Of a stretch of 64,000 nt of DNA, positions 18,401 through 27,477 are shown piece by piece (position 1 is the stretch's first letter; each line of letters opens with the position of its first letter). The DNA lies in NCBI GenBank assembly GCA_023251535.1, contig JAHEYP010000012.1, positions 21,659-85,658 of the forward strand, written 5' to 3'. The translations under genes were made by a program, and so were the position numbers. The notes below the pieces were generated by a model that had not been told where the DNA came from, did no database searches, and saw only the letters and a program-made list of their open reading frames with translations. This stretch comes from Bacteroidota bacterium. Its GTDB lineage: Bacteria > Bacteroidota > Bacteroidia > AKYH767-A > OLB10.

Positions 18401-19216
18401 ACCTCCATAGGCAATAGGAGTTGAACTTAATCCGCCTGCTTCAAGAAATACACCTGAATCGTAATCTGCATCTCCAGCATCTGTAATCACTATTTTTAAA
18501 TGATAAACTTGACAAGGGGTAACTAATGCAATAGCGGTTAACAATGTAGTAAACCCATCATATTGAATACTTGTCCCTCCAGTATTGTCAACGTAGAAAT
18601 TCGGATATGATAAATTACATGGTGAGTTTGGGTTAGAATTAGAACCCGGTGTTCCACTATTAACAGCGTTTATGGCAACCGGAATATTTGTACCAGGAAT
18701 AATAGCAATATTTTGTACTCCTATTATACCGGGACCAGAAATGAAAAACCCGAAAAGATCGTTATAGGTAGAACAGACATATTCAGGATATTCTTCACTT
18801 GCGAAAATATACCTGAATCTAATAGTGTCATTTTGAGGAATAAAATCGAACTCTAAGACTGCCGCATCATAGGTGTTTACTCCGGCAATTGCTTGTAGGG
18901 TTGGGTCCCCCGGATTATTATCGATTGTTGCTGCCCCGTTTTGATTATTTGGTCCTGTAGCAATTGAATAATCGCCAGTAGTAAGCAAAATCCCACTTGC
19001 TAAGCCGAGGTTCGTGCCGTTAGCGGTAAATGAGCTGTAATAATTTGAAGGACTAGTAATGACTGGGTTGATTATTTGCACACCTGGTCCTGCTAACATC
19101 GAAGCTAGTTGATATGCACTTAGTCCGGGTGTAAGAGTAAGTTGAGCCTCTACAGCTACGGGAAATACAATTAAGAAGAATAAAAAAGCCCTTACGGTGC
19201 TTTTTATCTTTAGCAT
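15404..19216 (-). CDS. Giant surface protein: choice-of-anchor L, PKD repeats, T9SS type B sorting domain
   Basis: A 1270-residue secreted protein. A signal peptide (residues 1-25) is followed by a choice-of-anchor-L domain (about 30-265, with FRYIFASEEYPEYVC and NDLFGFFISGPG). From about 270 to 810 there are about seven repeats of roughly 80 residues with the pattern C..DT..I.F.G.A...Y.W.F..G..I.GSG.GP, followed by PKD domains of the WNFGD type (about 820-1170). The last 95 residues (VPNAFSPNNDGKNDVF to GRVSIIK) are a gliding-motility-associated type B CTD. It is tail to tail with the TonB receptor, only 2 bases apart. An adhesin or matrix protein is likely; the partner is unknown. Confidence 0.9.
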   Translation of the reverse strand: MLKIKSTVRAFLFFLIVFPVAVEAQLTLTPGLSAYQLASMLAGPGVQIINPVITSPSNYYSSFTANGTNLGLASGILLTTGDYSIATGPNNQNGAATIDNNPGDPTLQAIAGVNTYDAAVLEFDFIPQNDTIRFRYIFASEEYPEYVCSTYNDLFGFFISGPGIIGVQNIAIIPGTNIPVAINAVNSGTPGSNSNPNSPCNLSYPNFYVDNTGGTSIQYDGFTTLLTAIALVTPCQVYHLKIVITDAGDADYDSGVFLEAGGLSSTPIAYGGSDGLFCSGTVHQLGMLPVSGWNYSWSPSTGIDNPLTSNPNVTLVNNSGIPITTTYVLSATNGTCNLTDTINLTTYPTPTAAITPLTKVCSADTITIQYTGNANASATYNWNFGGGTVISGSGQGPYQISYPAAGNYTNSLLVKYLACPGDTAYDTLTVVNKPLASIVVPDTICPGETAQIINTGSINNAFTYSWNWNSGNVITGSTYGPYNVSWNTPGKHLVTLNVSNQVCSSTTTDSIFVRTNPIASFTSPNTLCSLDTTQIQFNGSATNSATYSWNFGNANLIAGSGPGPLFISPQIGGKDTIRLVVNDLGCRDTIENIINVTQQPTANFTAVPQICSGDSITLNFTGNTGGALSVKWFLSTGSPNFVVGTGPITSAFNTVGVHPITLEINNAGCIDVKTDSITVKHTPIADFTLVQSICSNDTTQIVFTGNAGITSTYNWQFNKSKLISGSGIGPLNIMPNSIGIDTILLYINESGCYDSIYKTIEIIEQPIALLSAPSQICAGDSATILFVGNSASSSSLNWNVSGGSPVTSASLSQITTLLTTPGNHVVSISINNSGCRDSLSDTILVNPLPLADFSANDVCDGVPVTIQNNSSISNGSINSNNWNFGDSQLSTLVQPGSHTYSSSGDYTIVLTTLSDKLCKDTFALNLTIHDNPISQYSIDSVCAGVASTFIDSTTIASGTIDHRYFFYNNSIIGIDSVIDYTFNGYGSYPTMLVTESDFGCRDTAYKTAIVHSLPSIDITGLPRNGCQPLDVLFDNNSTNIDGPINSITWNFGDDDSSNIDQPLHTYLSSGLFDVSMTAISSYGCVNDSTYADYIEVYPKPIADFIHDPAPADMLSPVVYFTNQTTLADNYLWDLGDSTFTNESDPVHQYNAAGTYTVELIATNDDGCKDTVLGEVIINPSFTLYVPNAFSPNNDGKNDVFLCQGTGISQFKMKIFSRWGNHVCTLYNIDEPWNGTDDGKIAQEETYVYLIEVTDVLKQIHTVTGRVSIIK

Positions 19217-19501
19217 GACTGATTGGTTTGGACTCGAAATTTACTTCAAAAATTCATAATTAGGAAGATTTTAACCTTGAATAGGTAAAAAATGTTGTTA
19301 AATGAGATAATTTTCATACGAGTGAGTAATCGACAGTGTAAATCAGTTCAAATAACTAAGGATTTGCTCTAATATGAACCTAGACAGAAAAGAATATTGA
19401 ACAACTTTTTTTAACCAAATTTCTTAATTCATGAAAGAAATTACACCTTTTAAAATTAACCTAGGTAAACGATTCGTAACATTTATTAAAAGCAATGGTT
19501 T

Positions 19502-22500
19502 CTATCGAATTAATGTAATGGTTCCTTCGTATTCATGAGGATGAGTGTTAATGCCTTCGCGTAATTTTATTGTGTAAACATAAACTCCTTCTGGTTGTAA
19601 ATTTCCGTGGCTGTCTTTTCCATCCCATAATGGATTTTTATTTGATTCATTCAGCAATTGCCCCATACGATTATATATTTTCATTTCGAAATCGTTGAAA
19701 TTAAATCCATACATCTCTAATACATCATTCGTTCCATCTTCGTTCGGGCTAAAGGCCTTAGGGATAAAAAATGAAAAGTCGTTTTTTACTGAAATTGTTT
19801 TTACAATCGTATCACTACAGAGATAATGGTTACTTACAATTAGTACAATATCATAGTCTGCTTCAACCATAAACGAATGAACCGGATTGATGTCTGATGA
19901 TGTTATTAACGAATCTCCTAATGTCCAATTCCAATGGTCAATAACACCAACTGAATGATCCACGAAGTAAACTGGGTTTAACATAATTGTGGGAGTTAGC
20001 GGGGAATATGAAAAATCGGCCACCGGAGTAGAATATGATGTTATTGCGTTTAAAACTGTATCAGATGAAGTACATCCTTCCGATGTTGTAATTGTTAATG
20101 ATACATCGAAATAACCTGAATCAGTGAAAACTTCAACAGGATTTTCTATTGACGATTCATTACCATTTCCGAAATCCCAATTGTATGTTGATCCAGTTGT
20201 TGTTTGTGAATGATCACTGAATGTAACTTCCAACGGCATACAGCCTTTATCGGGTGAATAATCAAAATCTACAATCGGCACAAAGAATGATTTTACAGCA
20301 TTTAAAATTGTGTCAGCTGAGGTACATCCTTGAGGCGTTGTGATAGAAAGTGAAATGTCATAATGCCCGGAGTCACTATATGTTTCTATCGGATTAATAC
20401 TATTTGATAAAGTTCCATTCCCTAAGTCCCAATTGTAAGTTGATCCCGAAGCTATTGTAGCATTATTGCCGAACGTAACTTCAAGAGGCATACACCCGCT
20501 ACTTGGCGTTGTCGTAATATTAATTACCGGATAATCATAAATAGTTATTGTTACTGAATCTAATTTAGATGGTGTGCCGCATAAATCTGACACTGTAATA
20601 TAGTAAGTCGTCGTGCTTGTTGGCGATACAATTTGTGATGCAGTTGTTATTCCGTTACTCCACAAATAAGTATAATTTCCATTACCGCCACCTGCTGTAA
20701 CATTTAAGGGAGTAGGCGTTCCACTACATACACCCGTAGATCCTAAAGCATTGTTGGTAAGAGGAGGATTAACTGTAACTGAGTAGGTGTATGCAGCGGT
20801 ACAACTATTCGCATCTGTTACTGTAACAGAATAATTTTGACTTGTAGCAGGATTTACTGTTGTATTTGCTGCAGCAGCGCCGTTACTCCATGAATACGAA
20901 TATGGTGTTTTACCACCACTTGGAACAATACTTAACGTAGTAGATTGTCCTATGCATATTGTGGGATTGCTATTGGATGCAATTGTTAAAGAAGGTATTG
21001 CTGATAAACTTCCTGTTTTGATTGAAGTACAACCATGATTATCGGTAACTGTTACTGTAAAATTACCTAATGTCATTCCTATACAATTTGCACTTGTTAC
21101 TCCGTTATTCCATAAATAAGTATATGGCCCTATTCCTCCACTTGCCGAAACGGTAGCTTGGCCGTCATTATTTTGACAAGACACACCAACTGTAGAAATT
21201 ATGGATGAATTTAATGCAGTAGGCTCACTTATTGAATAACTTGCATTCGCGGTACATCCAATTGCATCAGTTACTGTCACAGTGTATGTGCCTGCAATTA
21301 AATTTTGAGCAGTTGCAGTGGTTTGTCCATTGCTCCATAGATAAGTATATCCAGGGTTACCATTATTTCCCGATTGTGTAATACTACCGCTAGCCCCTCC
21401 ATTACAAAGAGCATCTGACTTTGAAACAAAAGAGGAAGATACAGGAGTATTCTGATTTAAATTAAATGTTTGGGTTGTTACACAAGCACTATCATTTATT
21501 TGAACAGTGTAATTCCCGTTAAGACTTTGTGATATATTATTAATGCTTGTGCTTTGTGTGTTGCCTGTATAACCACTTGGCCCACTCCAAGAAAAAACTG
21601 CATTTGATGAATAATTTCCGACAGCATTTAGCGTTGCAGTGCTTCCGTTACAAACAGGCAAATTACTTGTGATTGAAGGTGTTTTTATTGAGTCGTTTAA
21701 GAATAAATTTATACTATAGTAAGTTTGAACAATAGGATCATTCGGCATACAACCATATTCAATGATATAAGAGTGAACATATCCTGAATCTACGTAGTCA
21801 TTCCATTGCCCAAGCGAAAATAGGTGAGCATAACTTTCAGCACCATTGTTGCAACCATTAGGCTCGCCAGTTGTCCAATTCACAAAGTTGCCTCCTACCG
21901 AAGACCCCGTGCCAAATCCAGATGCTCCGCAGTTGAAGCTTTGTTGATCAGAAAAATAACGTCCCGTTCCACCGTTTTCTAAACCTTCACAGCCTGTTAC
22001 CCAACGCCATTCCCCTTCAACTAGCTCGTCGGTTGCTCCAATCCACGTATTAGAGTTTACTAATTGACTAATGAAGTTGTTTTCTTGAACGCTAGTAATC
22101 GTTATCAGATAACCTTGCATTCCTAAATAGTTGGAAGCAGATGATGCAGCAGCAGCATCATGCCAAGTAATATCACTAGGTAATGTTACTTTTTGATAAT
22201 AATGGTTATTGGTTGGATTATACAATAGCTTTCCTAAAACATAAAATATTGTTCGCGGCCCACTAATTAAACTTGAATTTTTCCCACAGTAACAAATCGA
22301 TTTTATTGCTAATTCATATTGGGCTGTAGTTGCAACACCCGAAAGAGTTAATACTCCGGTTGCAGAACTCCATGAACCTGTAATTCCGAACATCGGAGTG
22401 AAAGTGAGCGAATCTTGATTGGGATTATATCCTGTATAAATATATATATTTACACCATCTAATGTTGAACCTGCTGAAGCTGTAATTGTAACTGCTTGGG

Positions 22501-22630
22501 CAATCGGCTGACAACCTCCACTGAGGCATAATATATTGCTTGAAACTACACTTAGTTGTGGTCCTTGAGCCAATGAATTATTGGAAATGAAAAGGAAAAA
22601 GAAGGCAAGTAACGTCAGCGCTTTTTTCAT
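19502..22630 (-). CDS. Giant surface protein: C-type lectin fold, SprB-like and PKD repeats, T9SS type B domain
   Basis: A 1042-residue secreted protein. After the signal peptide (1-22) and an Ig-like region, a C-type lectin domain spans about 133-297 (HYYQKVTLPSDITWHDA, WIGATDELVEGEWRWVTG, NFVNWTTGEPNG). SprB-type repeats follow (about 395-620, with YLWSNGQTTATAQNL and GTYTVTVTDAIGC), then three PKD domains with PLEVTF and YNWDFGNG, and a type B CTD from about 945 (IPKAFSPNEDGTNDVLEMYG). The combination suggests a cell-surface adhesin, possibly for gliding or glycan contact. It is 285 bases upstream of the other giant protein on the same strand, but whether they share a transcript is not clear. 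Confidence 0.9.
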   Translation of the reverse strand: MKKALTLLAFFFLFISNNSLAQGPQLSVVSSNILCLSGGCQPIAQAVTITASAGSTLDGVNIYIYTGYNPNQDSLTFTPMFGITGSWSSATGVLTLSGVATTAQYELAIKSICYCGKNSSLISGPRTIFYVLGKLLYNPTNNHYYQKVTLPSDITWHDAAAASSASNYLGMQGYLITITSVQENNFISQLVNSNTWIGATDELVEGEWRWVTGCEGLENGGTGRYFSDQQSFNCGASGFGTGSSVGGNFVNWTTGEPNGCNNGAESYAHLFSLGQWNDYVDSGYVHSYIIEYGCMPNDPIVQTYYSINLFLNDSIKTPSITSNLPVCNGSTATLNAVGNYSSNAVFSWSGPSGYTGNTQSTSINNISQSLNGNYTVQINDSACVTTQTFNLNQNTPVSSSFVSKSDALCNGGASGSITQSGNNGNPGYTYLWSNGQTTATAQNLIAGTYTVTVTDAIGCTANASYSISEPTALNSSIISTVGVSCQNNDGQATVSASGGIGPYTYLWNNGVTSANCIGMTLGNFTVTVTDNHGCTSIKTGSLSAIPSLTIASNSNPTICIGQSTTLSIVPSGGKTPYSYSWSNGAAAANTTVNPATSQNYSVTVTDANSCTAAYTYSVTVNPPLTNNALGSTGVCSGTPTPLNVTAGGGNGNYTYLWSNGITTASQIVSPTSTTTYYITVSDLCGTPSKLDSVTITIYDYPVINITTTPSSGCMPLEVTFGNNATIASGSTYNWDLGNGTLSNSINPIETYSDSGHYDISLSITTPQGCTSADTILNAVKSFFVPIVDFDYSPDKGCMPLEVTFSDHSQTTTGSTYNWDFGNGNESSIENPVEVFTDSGYFDVSLTITTSEGCTSSDTVLNAITSYSTPVADFSYSPLTPTIMLNPVYFVDHSVGVIDHWNWTLGDSLITSSDINPVHSFMVEADYDIVLIVSNHYLCSDTIVKTISVKNDFSFFIPKAFSPNEDGTNDVLEMYGFNFNDFEMKIYNRMGQLLNESNKNPLWDGKDSHGNLQPEGVYVYTIKLREGINTHPHEYEGTITLIR

Positions 22631-22846
22631 AGTATAATAGTTTAAAAGAAGGTGTTTGCGAAGCCTAAAAAACTTTAGAGCCTGAAATTTGCCTTTCTTT
22701 TGGGAAGAGATTAATTGTTTCGGACTTTAAAAGTCGTGAAAATTACCGCACCAAGCAATTTTTCTAGATGAACAGCCAATAAAACGAGGTGATTTAGCTG
22801 TATTATTAGTTCTCCTTCATTTAGTGTAAAAAACAATTCGGTTTTG

Positions 22847-22854
22847 TACCTTTG
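22847..22854 (+). promoter_or_regulatory. -7 element TACCTTTG of the ALDH7 gene
   Basis: An exact TAnnTTTG match that ends 20 bases before the ATG at 22875, the spacing seen for other genes in this window. The -33 element is not clear. Confidence 0.6.
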
Positions 22855-22874
22855 CACAAATATTAAAAAACGCT

Positions 22875-24437
22875 ATGAGTTCTACTTCAACAGCAAACGA
22901 TTTTGGCATTCAAGAAATGCTTAAGCAATTGGGTATCAAGGATATAAACAAGGGTGCATGTACTGGTACTCAGTGGTTTGATACAACCGGAGAAATTATT
23001 GAGTCTTATTCTTCTTCGGATGGTGCTTTAATCGGTAAAATTCGTCAGGCTACTGCCGACGATTACGAAACCATTATTCAAACTGCTCAGGAGGCATTTA
23101 AAAAGTGGAGAATGGTTCCTGCTCCTAAACGTGGAGAAGTAGTTCGCCAAATCGGTGATCGCTTACGTGAATATAAAGAACCTTTAGGCAAGCTTGTTTC
23201 TTATGAAATGGGTAAAATTTACCAAGAAGGTTTAGGTGAAGTTCAAGAGATGATCGATATCTGTGATTTCGCAGTTGGTCTTTCTCGTCAGTTGTATGGT
23301 GTAACAATGCCTAGTGAGCGCCCTCGCCACCGTATGTTTGAACAATATCAACCATTAGGAGTTGTTGGTGTTATTTCTGCTTTCAATTTCCCAGTTGCTG
23401 TTTGGAGCTGGAACGCTATGTTAGCAATGGTTTGCGGTGATGTGGTTGTTTGGAAGCCTAGCTCGAAAACAATGTTATGTGCTGTTGCTGTCCATGCAAT
23501 CATCGCTGATGTGTTGAAAGCTAACGATGTTCCTGAAGGTGTTTTAAACCTTGTTGCCGGCGGATCGAAATATGTTGGTGATAATTTCCTTGCCGATAAA
23601 CGTGTTCCTCTAATTTCTGCTACAGGATCTACTCGTGTAGGTAAGAGAGTTGGTAAAATTGTTGGAGAACGTTTAGGTCGCTCGTTATTAGAATTAGGTG
23701 GTAACAATGCTATCATCCTTTCTGAGAAGGCAGATCTTAAAATGGCAATGACAGCAGTGTTGTTCGGTTCTGTTGGAACTGCAGGTCAACGTTGTACTTC
23801 TACTCGTCGTTTAATTATTCATGAGTCGATTTATGATTCATTTAAAGAGAAATTGGTAAACGCTTATAAACAAATTCGTATAGGCCACCCGTTAGATGCA
23901 AAAACTTTAGTTGGACCACTAATCGATAAAGGTGCTGTTACTGATTTTACAAATGCTATTGAAAAAGCTCGCACCGAAGGTGGAAAAGTATTAGTAGGTG
24001 GTGATGTTTTATCAGGTGCAGGTTATGAAAGCGGTTGCTATGTTACTCCTTGTATCATCGAAGCACAAAATCATTATCATATCGTCCAAGAGGAAACATT
24101 CGCTCCGATTCTTTATATCATGAAGTATAGTACAATCGAAGAGGCAATCGCATTGCAAAATGATGTTCCTCAAGGATTGTCTTCTTCTATCTTCACACGT
24201 GATATGTTAGAGGCTGAAGCATTCTTATCTCCTGAAGGTTCTGATTGCGGTATCGCTAACGTGAATATCGGTACTTCAGGTGCTGAAATCGGTGGTGCAT
24301 TCGGTGGTGAGAAGGAAACTGGCGGTGGACGTGAATCAGGTTCCGATGCTTGGAAAGTGTACATGCGTCGTCAAACAAATACAGTGAATTATTCTACTGA
24401 ATTACCTTTGGCGCAAGGAATTAAATTCGACATTTAA
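22875..24437 (+). CDS. ALDH7-family dehydrogenase (alpha-aminoadipic semialdehyde / piperideine-6-carboxylate dehydrogenase)
   Basis: A 520-residue dehydrogenase of the antiquitin family. Visible marks are [29 protein letters not shown], the general base in [11 protein letters not shown] and the nucleophile in [13 protein letters not shown]. The [26 protein letters not shown] tail region is typical of ALDH7 (positions about 468-493). It would oxidise 2-aminoadipate semialdehyde in lysine breakdown; no other lysine gene is near, so the pathway is inferred from the family. Arg codons are mostly CGT/CGC, unlike many neighbours, which suggests high expression. A strong terminator follows at 24491. 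Confidence 0.9.
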   Translation: MSSTSTANDFGIQEMLKQLGIKDINKGACTGTQWFDTTGEIIESYSSSDGALIGKIRQATADDYETIIQTAQEAFKKWRMVPAPKRGEVVRQIGDRLREYKEPLGKLVSYEMGKIYQEGLGEVQEMIDICDFAVGLSRQLYGVTMPSERPRHRMFEQYQPLGVVGVISAFNFPVAVWSWNAMLAMVCGDVVVWKPSSKTMLCAVAVHAIIADVLKANDVPEGVLNLVAGGSKYVGDNFLADKRVPLISATGSTRVGKRVGKIVGERLGRSLLELGGNNAIILSEKADLKMAMTAVLFGSVGTAGQRCTSTRRLIIHESIYDSFKEKLVNAYKQIRIGHPLDAKTLVGPLIDKGAVTDFTNAIEKARTEGGKVLVGGDVLSGAGYESGCYVTPCIIEAQNHYHIVQEETFAPILYIMKYSTIEEAIALQNDVPQGLSSSIFTRDMLEAEAFLSPEGSDCGIANVNIGTSGAEIGGAFGGEKETGGGRESGSDAWKVYMRRQTNTVNYSTELPLAQGIKFDI

Positions 24438-24490
24438 TAGAACTTTTAAAACCTCGGATACTTGGTTTTATAAATCACAAATTACATTTA

Positions 24491-24524
24491 AACGGCTCGT
24501 CTTCTGATGAGCCGTTTTTATTTT
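24491..24524 (+). terminator. Intrinsic terminator of the ALDH7 gene
   Basis: An 11-bp stem (24491-24501 with 24506-24516, one G-T pair), a TTCT loop and the tail TTTATTTT. It lies 54 bases after the ALDH7 stop. Confidence 0.85.
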
Positions 24525-24613
24525 AAGCGTATGTAATTACTTACTCCCGACTAACTAATACTTCTTTGATTATAATTGCAATAATTAAAATTCAGATTGA
24601 ACACGAATGAATC

Positions 24614-24631
24614 GCCTGCAAAATAGCAGGC
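24614..24631. repeat. Short hairpin upstream of the GxxExxY gene
   Basis: GCCTGC, loop AAAATA, GCAGGC: a perfect 6-bp stem. Two further short perfect hairpins lie after the gene (25095-25110 and 25119-25132), so the small gene is bracketed by hairpins. Confidence 0.5.
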
Positions 24632-24681
24632 TTGATAAAAAGGATTTATCCGATTCTCATAAAAATCATAATAATTTTAAA

Positions 24682-25077
24682 ATGCAAGAACACCTTACAA
24701 GTCGAATAATTAAAGCTTACTATACTGTTTACAATAAACTGGGATACGGCTTTCTCGAAAAGGTATATGAAAATGCCTTGGTTCTTGAGTTGCGCAGAAA
24801 TGGAATATCTTGTAAACCACAACAGCAAGTAAAGGTTTTCTATTGTGATACTCAAGTAGGTTTTTACATGGCTGATATTATTGTTGAGAATTCGATTATA
24901 ATTGAGATTAAAGCTGCCGAGTCATTATGCGAACAACATGAATATCAGTTAATAAATTACTTACGTGCCACAGAAATTGAAATCGGCTTATTGCTTAACT
25001 TTGGAAAGTCGCCACAGTTAAAAAGGAAAATAGTAACTAATAAAGTGATTGAGACAATTGAAGAGAACCGCGAATAA
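24682..25077 (+). CDS. GxxExxY family protein, PD-(D/E)XK nuclease fold
   Basis: A 131-residue protein. The name-giving motif GFLEKVY is near residue 23. A nuclease-like core is visible: Asp in YMADIIVE followed by EIK in IIIEIKAAES, which fits the D...ExK arrangement of the PD-(D/E)XK superfamily. An in-frame ATG at 24607 would add 25 residues, which run over the upstream hairpin and look non-coding, so I prefer 24682, which matches the usual family length. Function is unknown; these genes are common, scattered and often isolated in Bacteroidota. It sits alone between the ALDH7 terminator and the ACMSD gene, bracketed by hairpins. Confidence 0.8.
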   Translation: MQEHLTSRIIKAYYTVYNKLGYGFLEKVYENALVLELRRNGISCKPQQQVKVFYCDTQVGFYMADIIVENSIIIEIKAAESLCEQHEYQLINYLRATEIEIGLLLNFGKSPQLKRKIVTNKVIETIEENRE

Positions 25078-25094
25078 ATCCTCTTTAATCCTCT

Positions 25095-25132
25095 TTCGCC
25101 AACAGGCGAATCCTTTTAGATAGCTTGCTATC
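25095..25132. repeat. Pair of short hairpins downstream of the GxxExxY gene
   Basis: TTCGCC-AACA-GGCGAA (25095-25110) and GATAGC-TT-GCTATC (25119-25132), both perfect 6-bp stems, stand between the GxxExxY stop and the ACMSD start. The sequence CTAAAAGGATT (read on the minus strand) resembles GATAAAAAGGATT upstream of the gene, giving a weak inverted flank. Confidence 0.5.
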
Positions 25133-25165
25133 GGATCTGTGTTCTATTAAAATAATTACTTCGTC

Positions 25166-26173
25166 ATGCTCAAAATCGATATTCATACGCACATCATCCC
25201 CGAACATCTTCCTAATTTCAGAGAGAAATTTGGCTATGGCGGATTTATAAGTTTAGATCATCATAAGCCTTGCTGTGCTCGTATGATGGTTGATGATAAG
25301 TTCTTCCGTGAGATTCAAGATAATTGCTGGGATCCTCAAACGCGTATTAATGAGTGTAATCATCATCATATCGATGTGCAAGTGCTAAGCACCATCCCCG
25401 TGATGTTTAGCTATTGGGCGAAGCCACAGGATGCGCTCGATGTAAGTATGTTTTTGAATGATCATATTGCTACTATCGTTAACGCCTATCCGAAAAGATT
25501 TGTTGGCTTGGGAACTATTCCTCTCCAACATCCCGATATGGCGATTAAAGAGCTCGAGCGTTGTATGAAAATTGGTTTGAAGGGAGTTCAAATTGGTTCG
25601 CATGTGAACGATTGGAACTTAAGCGCTCCTGAACTCTTTCCTGTTTTTGAGGCTGCTCAGGAATTAAATGCTTCCATCTTTGTTCACCCTTGGGATATGA
25701 TGGCGAAAGATAAAATGTCGAAGTATTGGCTGCCTTGGCTAGTAGGAATGCCTGCCGAATCTTCTCTCGCAATTTGTTCAATGATCTTTGGTGGTGTGCT
25801 CGAACGTCTTCCTAATTTGAAAGTGGCTTTCGCACATGGTGGTGGTTCTTTTCCGGCTACTATCGGACGAATAGAACACGGATTTAATGTTCGCCCCGAT
25901 CTTGTTGCTGTCGATAATAAAGTAAACCCTCGTGAGTATTTAAAGCGTATCTATCTCGATACTTTAGTGCACGACCCCATGATGATGGATTACCTCGTTA
26001 ATTTAATGGGCGCCGATCAATTAGCTCTCGGCACCGATTATCCTTTCCCTCTTGGAGAATTAGAGCCTGGTAAACTCATCGATTCAATGCCGTACGACCT
26101 AAAAACAAAAGAGCGACTCCTTCACGGAACCGCTCTCGAATGGTTGAATATAGAGAAAGCTTATTTCTTATAA
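25166..26173 (+). CDS. nbaD: 2-amino-3-carboxymuconate-6-semialdehyde decarboxylase (ACMSD)
   Basis: A 335-residue amidohydrolase-fold zinc enzyme of the usual ACMSD length. The first metal motif IDIHTHIIP is at residues 4-12; a conserved Arg (ARMMV, near 39) contacts substrate; HPWDMM (near 175), the AHGGGSFPA segment (near 224) and the metal Asp in LGTDYPFPLG (near 291) complete the site. It removes the carboxylate formed by 3-hydroxyanthranilate dioxygenase, diverting flux from quinolinate (NAD) to 2-aminomuconate. It is the middle step between the gene at 1-411 and the one at 7176, but far from both. Its end overlaps the convergent DUF5777 gene by 6 bases. Confidence 0.93.
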   Translation: MLKIDIHTHIIPEHLPNFREKFGYGGFISLDHHKPCCARMMVDDKFFREIQDNCWDPQTRINECNHHHIDVQVLSTIPVMFSYWAKPQDALDVSMFLNDHIATIVNAYPKRFVGLGTIPLQHPDMAIKELERCMKIGLKGVQIGSHVNDWNLSAPELFPVFEAAQELNASIFVHPWDMMAKDKMSKYWLPWLVGMPAESSLAICSMIFGGVLERLPNLKVAFAHGGGSFPATIGRIEHGFNVRPDLVAVDNKVNPREYLKRIYLDTLVHDPMMMDYLVNLMGADQLALGTDYPFPLGELEPGKLIDSMPYDLKTKERLLHGTALEWLNIEKAYFL

Positions 26174-27058
26174 TTGGAATGATCTTCCAATATTAAATCC
26201 TAAACGAATGCCGGCGTTTGTCCATCGGTTATTCGTATATGGTAAATATTGACTCTCTGCTAAGCCGATCGAATTCGTTAACAATACTTGGAAAATATGT
26301 CCAGCAGTTTGAAGTTCTAATCCGATTCCCATGCTGTTGTAATAATCGCCTCGCGAATATTTGTTAATGCGATATGAATATTCTCCTGTCACTCCGAATT
26401 TCTTGCTGAACTTAAATCGCATCGCTGCCGATACTCCGTACATATCGTTTAAGTCGGTAATCACATCTACTTGGTTGTAGTGAACAAACCATGGAGCAAT
26501 TTCTAATGAGAATTGTTCTCCGAATTTTCGTGCAATAAGTAGTTGATGCACGAATGAAAGTCGGCTGTCGAAATGCTGGAATTTATCATAACCATTGTTG
26601 TCTTTCGCAAGGTCTTTCATTCCGATGCAATACACTCCTGAAAATAGTGTCAAACTGATCGGCATTCCACTTTCTTTTGTTTGACGTAATAAGCGGTACT
26701 TTGCATATCCGTCGAACATTTTTTGATACGATGAACGACCAAGTCCAAACATTAATCGACTATTCGGACTATAATCTAATCCTAAGCGAATGCTTGCTCC
26801 TCCGTCAATTCCGTAAGAGTCATATGAACCACTGTTGATCGGACCAAAACGGTGAGAAATAGTGAAGTCTAGAATTCTGTTTCCACTAGTTTCTACTGTT
26901 TGGAAATTTACAACTCTTGTCGTCTTAAATGTTTTGGTAACATAAGGACCACTATCTTCTGCTTCACTTCCCCAACTCTTTGTGCTGTCGGTTTGCGCTT
27001 GTACCGATAGTATACTAACGGTACAAATAAGGGTAATATAGTATTTTAGGCTATTCAT
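26168..27058 (-). CDS. DUF5777 outer-membrane beta-barrel protein
   Basis: A 296-residue protein with a signal peptide (1-21, ending VQAQ) and an array of amphipathic beta strands (for example TISHRFGPI, GASIRLGLDYSPN, FGVTGEYSYRIN) that ends in an aromatic-rich strand. It matches the DUF5777 pattern. It is the third gene of an operon with two small lipoproteins that carry cytochrome c motifs, a pairing that recurs in Bacteroidota. A role as porin or in surface electron transfer is inference only. Confidence 0.8.
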   Translation of the reverse strand: MNSLKYYITLICTVSILSVQAQTDSTKSWGSEAEDSGPYVTKTFKTTRVVNFQTVETSGNRILDFTISHRFGPINSGSYDSYGIDGGASIRLGLDYSPNSRLMFGLGRSSYQKMFDGYAKYRLLRQTKESGMPISLTLFSGVYCIGMKDLAKDNNGYDKFQHFDSRLSFVHQLLIARKFGEQFSLEIAPWFVHYNQVDVITDLNDMYGVSAAMRFKFSKKFGVTGEYSYRINKYSRGDYYNSMGIGLELQTAGHIFQVLLTNSIGLAESQYLPYTNNRWTNAGIRLGFNIGRSFQL

Positions 27059-27063
27059 AAACG

Positions 27064-27468
27064 TTAGTTTTCTAATTGTCCTTGATCAATCCAATTTTGA
27101 ATTACTTGGATTTGACAATCCGATAATTTTCCGCCTCCTTTAGGCATGTTACTTCCTGCATCTGGTGTTTGACGAATGTCATCCATAAATGGATAATCAG
27201 TTAATGCAACTTGCATATCAGCGTAAGTAACTAAAGGAATTCCACTCGAAGATGTTGTTCCATGACAACCTGCTGCTGATCCTCCTGTTGTTCCGCAGTT
27301 AGCATCGATGATTGTTTTAACCTTCGGATTAAAGGCAACAACTCCCGCTGTGTCAGCACAACTTTTATCTGTTACTCCCGGATGAAGTTCTTCAACATTA
27401 TCATAATAACATCCGCTTGCGGCAAATATTATAATGCTTAATAAACTCAAATATTTTATAGTTTTCAT
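27064..27468 (-). CDS. Small lipoprotein with a divergent c-type cytochrome motif (CX9CH)
   Basis: A 134-residue predicted lipoprotein: the signal ends in the lipobox AASGC (Cys20). The heme-like segment is NCGTTGGSAAGCHG, that is C-X9-CH where the classical motif is CX2CH. Downstream, NMPKGGGKLSD supplies a Met-Pro typical of the axial ligand loop of monoheme class I cytochromes, and the last 25 residues (IQVIQNWIDQG) fit the closing helix. It lies 9 bases after its paralogue and 5 bases before the DUF5777 gene. Whether heme is attached is uncertain. Confidence 0.7.
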   Translation of the reverse strand: MKTIKYLSLLSIIIFAASGCYYDNVEELHPGVTDKSCADTAGVVAFNPKVKTIIDANCGTTGGSAAGCHGTTSSSGIPLVTYADMQVALTDYPFMDDIRQTPDAGSNMPKGGGKLSDCQIQVIQNWIDQGQLEN

Positions 27469-27477
27469 ACTCGATTT

